Assembly: GCA_027035445.1 (NCBI GenBank)
Contig: JALVUT010000390.1
Coordinates: 1-6,316, forward strand
Direction of reading: 5' to 3'
DNA length: 6,316 nucleotides
Source: Thermococcus sp.
Lineage (GTDB): Archaea; Methanobacteriota_B; Thermococci; Thermococcales; Thermococcaceae
The stretch's first letter is position 1; every line of letters begins with the position of its first letter. Positions 5,134-6,316 of this stretch are shown here, piece by piece. Under the pieces are notes generated by a model. It did not search any database, was not told where the DNA came from, and was given only the letters and a program-made list of their open reading frames with translations. The position numbers and the translations under genes were made by a program.

Positions 5134-6316
5134 TCACCTCACGACAATTACCCTGACATAGCTTCCCTCCTTTAACAGTACCATAGCGTCGCCGTGGAGG
5201 TATCGGATGAAACCGGTGTTGAATATCTCTTTGACGATATCGTAGTTGGCTTGGTCGCTTAGCACGAAGAGGACGACACCTTCAGCGGTCTTTCCGGGTA
5301 TCAGCACCACCGCATCCTTCCGGGGTACGGTAATGTTGCCGACGGTGATGCTCTCGTTGGAGACGTGGAACCTCAGATACGGGTTGTACTTCCGGATGTT
5401 GAACTCATTAAACCCACCGATGGCGATGTAGCTGTCCTCGCCGATTTTGGTGGAATTGGGAACCTCGAACCTGTTCCCAAACAGTCCTACCAGGGCTCTC
5501 TCGATCTCTTTGACGTCGGTTTTTTCCATACCCGGTGCCAGGATCTCGATGATGGCGCTGTTGAGTACGTTCTCCACGTTGTTGAGGTTGACAGGGGGGA
5601 TGTACTGGAACCTGGAGAGGTACATGATTGCGAATGCGGTTTCTATAGTTTGGTTGTCTATGGAACCACTGTCACGGGCGTTCATGACGAAATTGAGGGT
5701 CTCATTGGTGTAGTTGTACCCGTATTTCGCCAGCAGGTCGGTGGCCCTCACCGTGAGCTCAACGCTCGGCTTCCCTGGGTACGTCATGTTCTTTGCCCAT
5801 ACATAGTACTCCTTCCAGTAGGCCCATCCTCCGCCCGTTCTCTGTTTTATAAGCCACTGGATGTGAGGCTGGAGTTCTTTGGGGGTTGATATGGGGGCTA
5901 GAGCCTCCAAAACTGTTATCGTGGTGAGGACGTCCGGTTTAAGCATGTAGGAGAATTGTGGTGTCTGGACGTGAATGCCCCAACCTCCGTTGCTTATACT
6001 GAGGAGCCACTTCTTGGCGGTCTGTATCGTTGTGTCGTTGGGGTTCACCCCGAGGTCGAGCAGTGCCTTTATCGCTAGGGCGGTCTGGTACGGCTGGGGT
6101 CCAAGTAGCGTGCTTCCCCAGAGGCCACCCTCTAGCTGGGCCTCCTTTATTGCTTTTACAGCTTGGGCTTTTTCGGTTTCATTCAGCATGCCGTGTTCTA
6201 GGAGGGTTTCGAGTGCAAAGAAATAGCCAACAGGCATTCCAGAACCAGGGGTCAGGGAGGCTTCGTCCATCTTGAACTTCATCACAGTCCAGTTTAGGGC
6301 CCTTCCCACAGTTGCC
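5134..6316 (-). CDS. Exported alpha/alpha-toroid repeat protein, C-terminal part (starts beyond the window)
   Basis: The frame is open to the right edge; the GTG at 6307-6309 is probably internal because the codons before it also read through. About 393 residues are visible. Counting from that GTG, four or five helical-pair repeats carry Gly-Trp turns: GGLWG (61-65), GGWG (108-111) and GGGWAY (159-164), each followed by a helix such as YQTALAIKALLDLG. This is the pattern of prenyltransferase/squalene-cyclase toroid repeats. The cyclase DxDD acid motif is not seen, so an enzyme role is unsupported. From about 290 the protein becomes beta-rich and ends IVVR, with no C-terminal anchor. About ten N-x-S/T sequons suggest an extracellular location; a signal peptide or membrane segment should lie upstream. 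It is 6 bp from cetZ and probably co-transcribed with it. Possibly a surface-binding partner of the pilin-like proteins. Confidence 0.8.
   Translation of the reverse strand, partial: ATVGRALNWTVMKFKMDEASLTPGSGMPVGYFFALETLLEHGMLNETEKAQAVKAIKEAQLEGGLWGSTLLGPQPYQTALAIKALLDLGVNPNDTTIQTAKKWLLSISNGGWGIHVQTPQFSYMLKPDVLTTITVLEALAPISTPKELQPHIQWLIKQRTGGGWAYWKEYYVWAKNMTYPGKPSVELTVRATDLLAKYGYNYTNETLNFVMNARDSGSIDNQTIETAFAIMYLSRFQYIPPVNLNNVENVLNSAIIEILAPGMEKTDVKEIERALVGLFGNRFEVPNSTKIGEDSYIAIGGFNEFNIRKYNPYLRFHVSNESITVGNITVPRKDAVVLIPGKTAEGVVLFVLSDQANYDIVKEIFNTGFIRYLHGDAMVLLKEGSYVRVIVVR

Noticed and set aside
1..6316. CRISPR arrays, tRNA or rRNA genes, insertion sequences
   Set aside because: No regularly spaced repeats, cloverleaf-like segments, transposase motifs or terminal inverted repeats were seen; nearly all of the window is coding.

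Overview
The window looks like a piece of a Thermococcales (Thermococcus or Pyrococcus type) archaeal chromosome. The tubulin-like protein encoded at 3958-5127 closely matches what I recall of the Pyrococcus/Thermococcus CetZ proteins (formerly called FtsZ3). Genes are tightly packed, have strong GGAGG/GGTGA ribosome sites, and several encode archaeal class III (pilin-like) signal peptides. No tool was run; family calls rest on motifs read by eye.

All eight genes lie on the minus strand, so transcription runs from high to low coordinates. In that order: (1) 5134-6316, the C-terminal part of a large, probably exported protein with alpha/alpha-toroid (prenyltransferase/squalene-cyclase-like) repeats; (2) 3958-5127, the CetZ GTPase; (3) 3336-3965, a two-helix membrane protein whose start overlaps the cetZ stop; (4) a 51-bp gap with a likely promoter and repeated TAACCRTT half-sites; (5) 2625-3284, 2180-2623 and about 1723-2199, three small proteins with QxSx(E/D) class III signal peptides; (6) 332-1726 and 1-335 (cut by the window edge), two related larger pilin-like proteins with a shifted signal motif. 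Gaps and overlaps are very small (ATGA overlaps, 1-bp and 6-bp gaps). The only intergenic space of any size is the 51-bp gap, and nothing in the window is a stretch over 300 bases without a gene.

My reading is a cell-surface system. At least five pilin-like subunits, rich in N-glycosylation sequons, and an exported toroid protein sit next to a cytoskeletal GTPase and a small membrane protein that could connect it to the envelope. No secretion ATPase, platform protein or prepilin peptidase is visible, so the assembly machinery must lie outside the window or be shared. The link between CetZ and the pilin-like proteins is inferred from gene order. The most unusual local details are the pilin-like gene near 2199, which has no ATG, GTG or TTG where its signal peptide demands a start, and the half-site cluster around the internal promoter.
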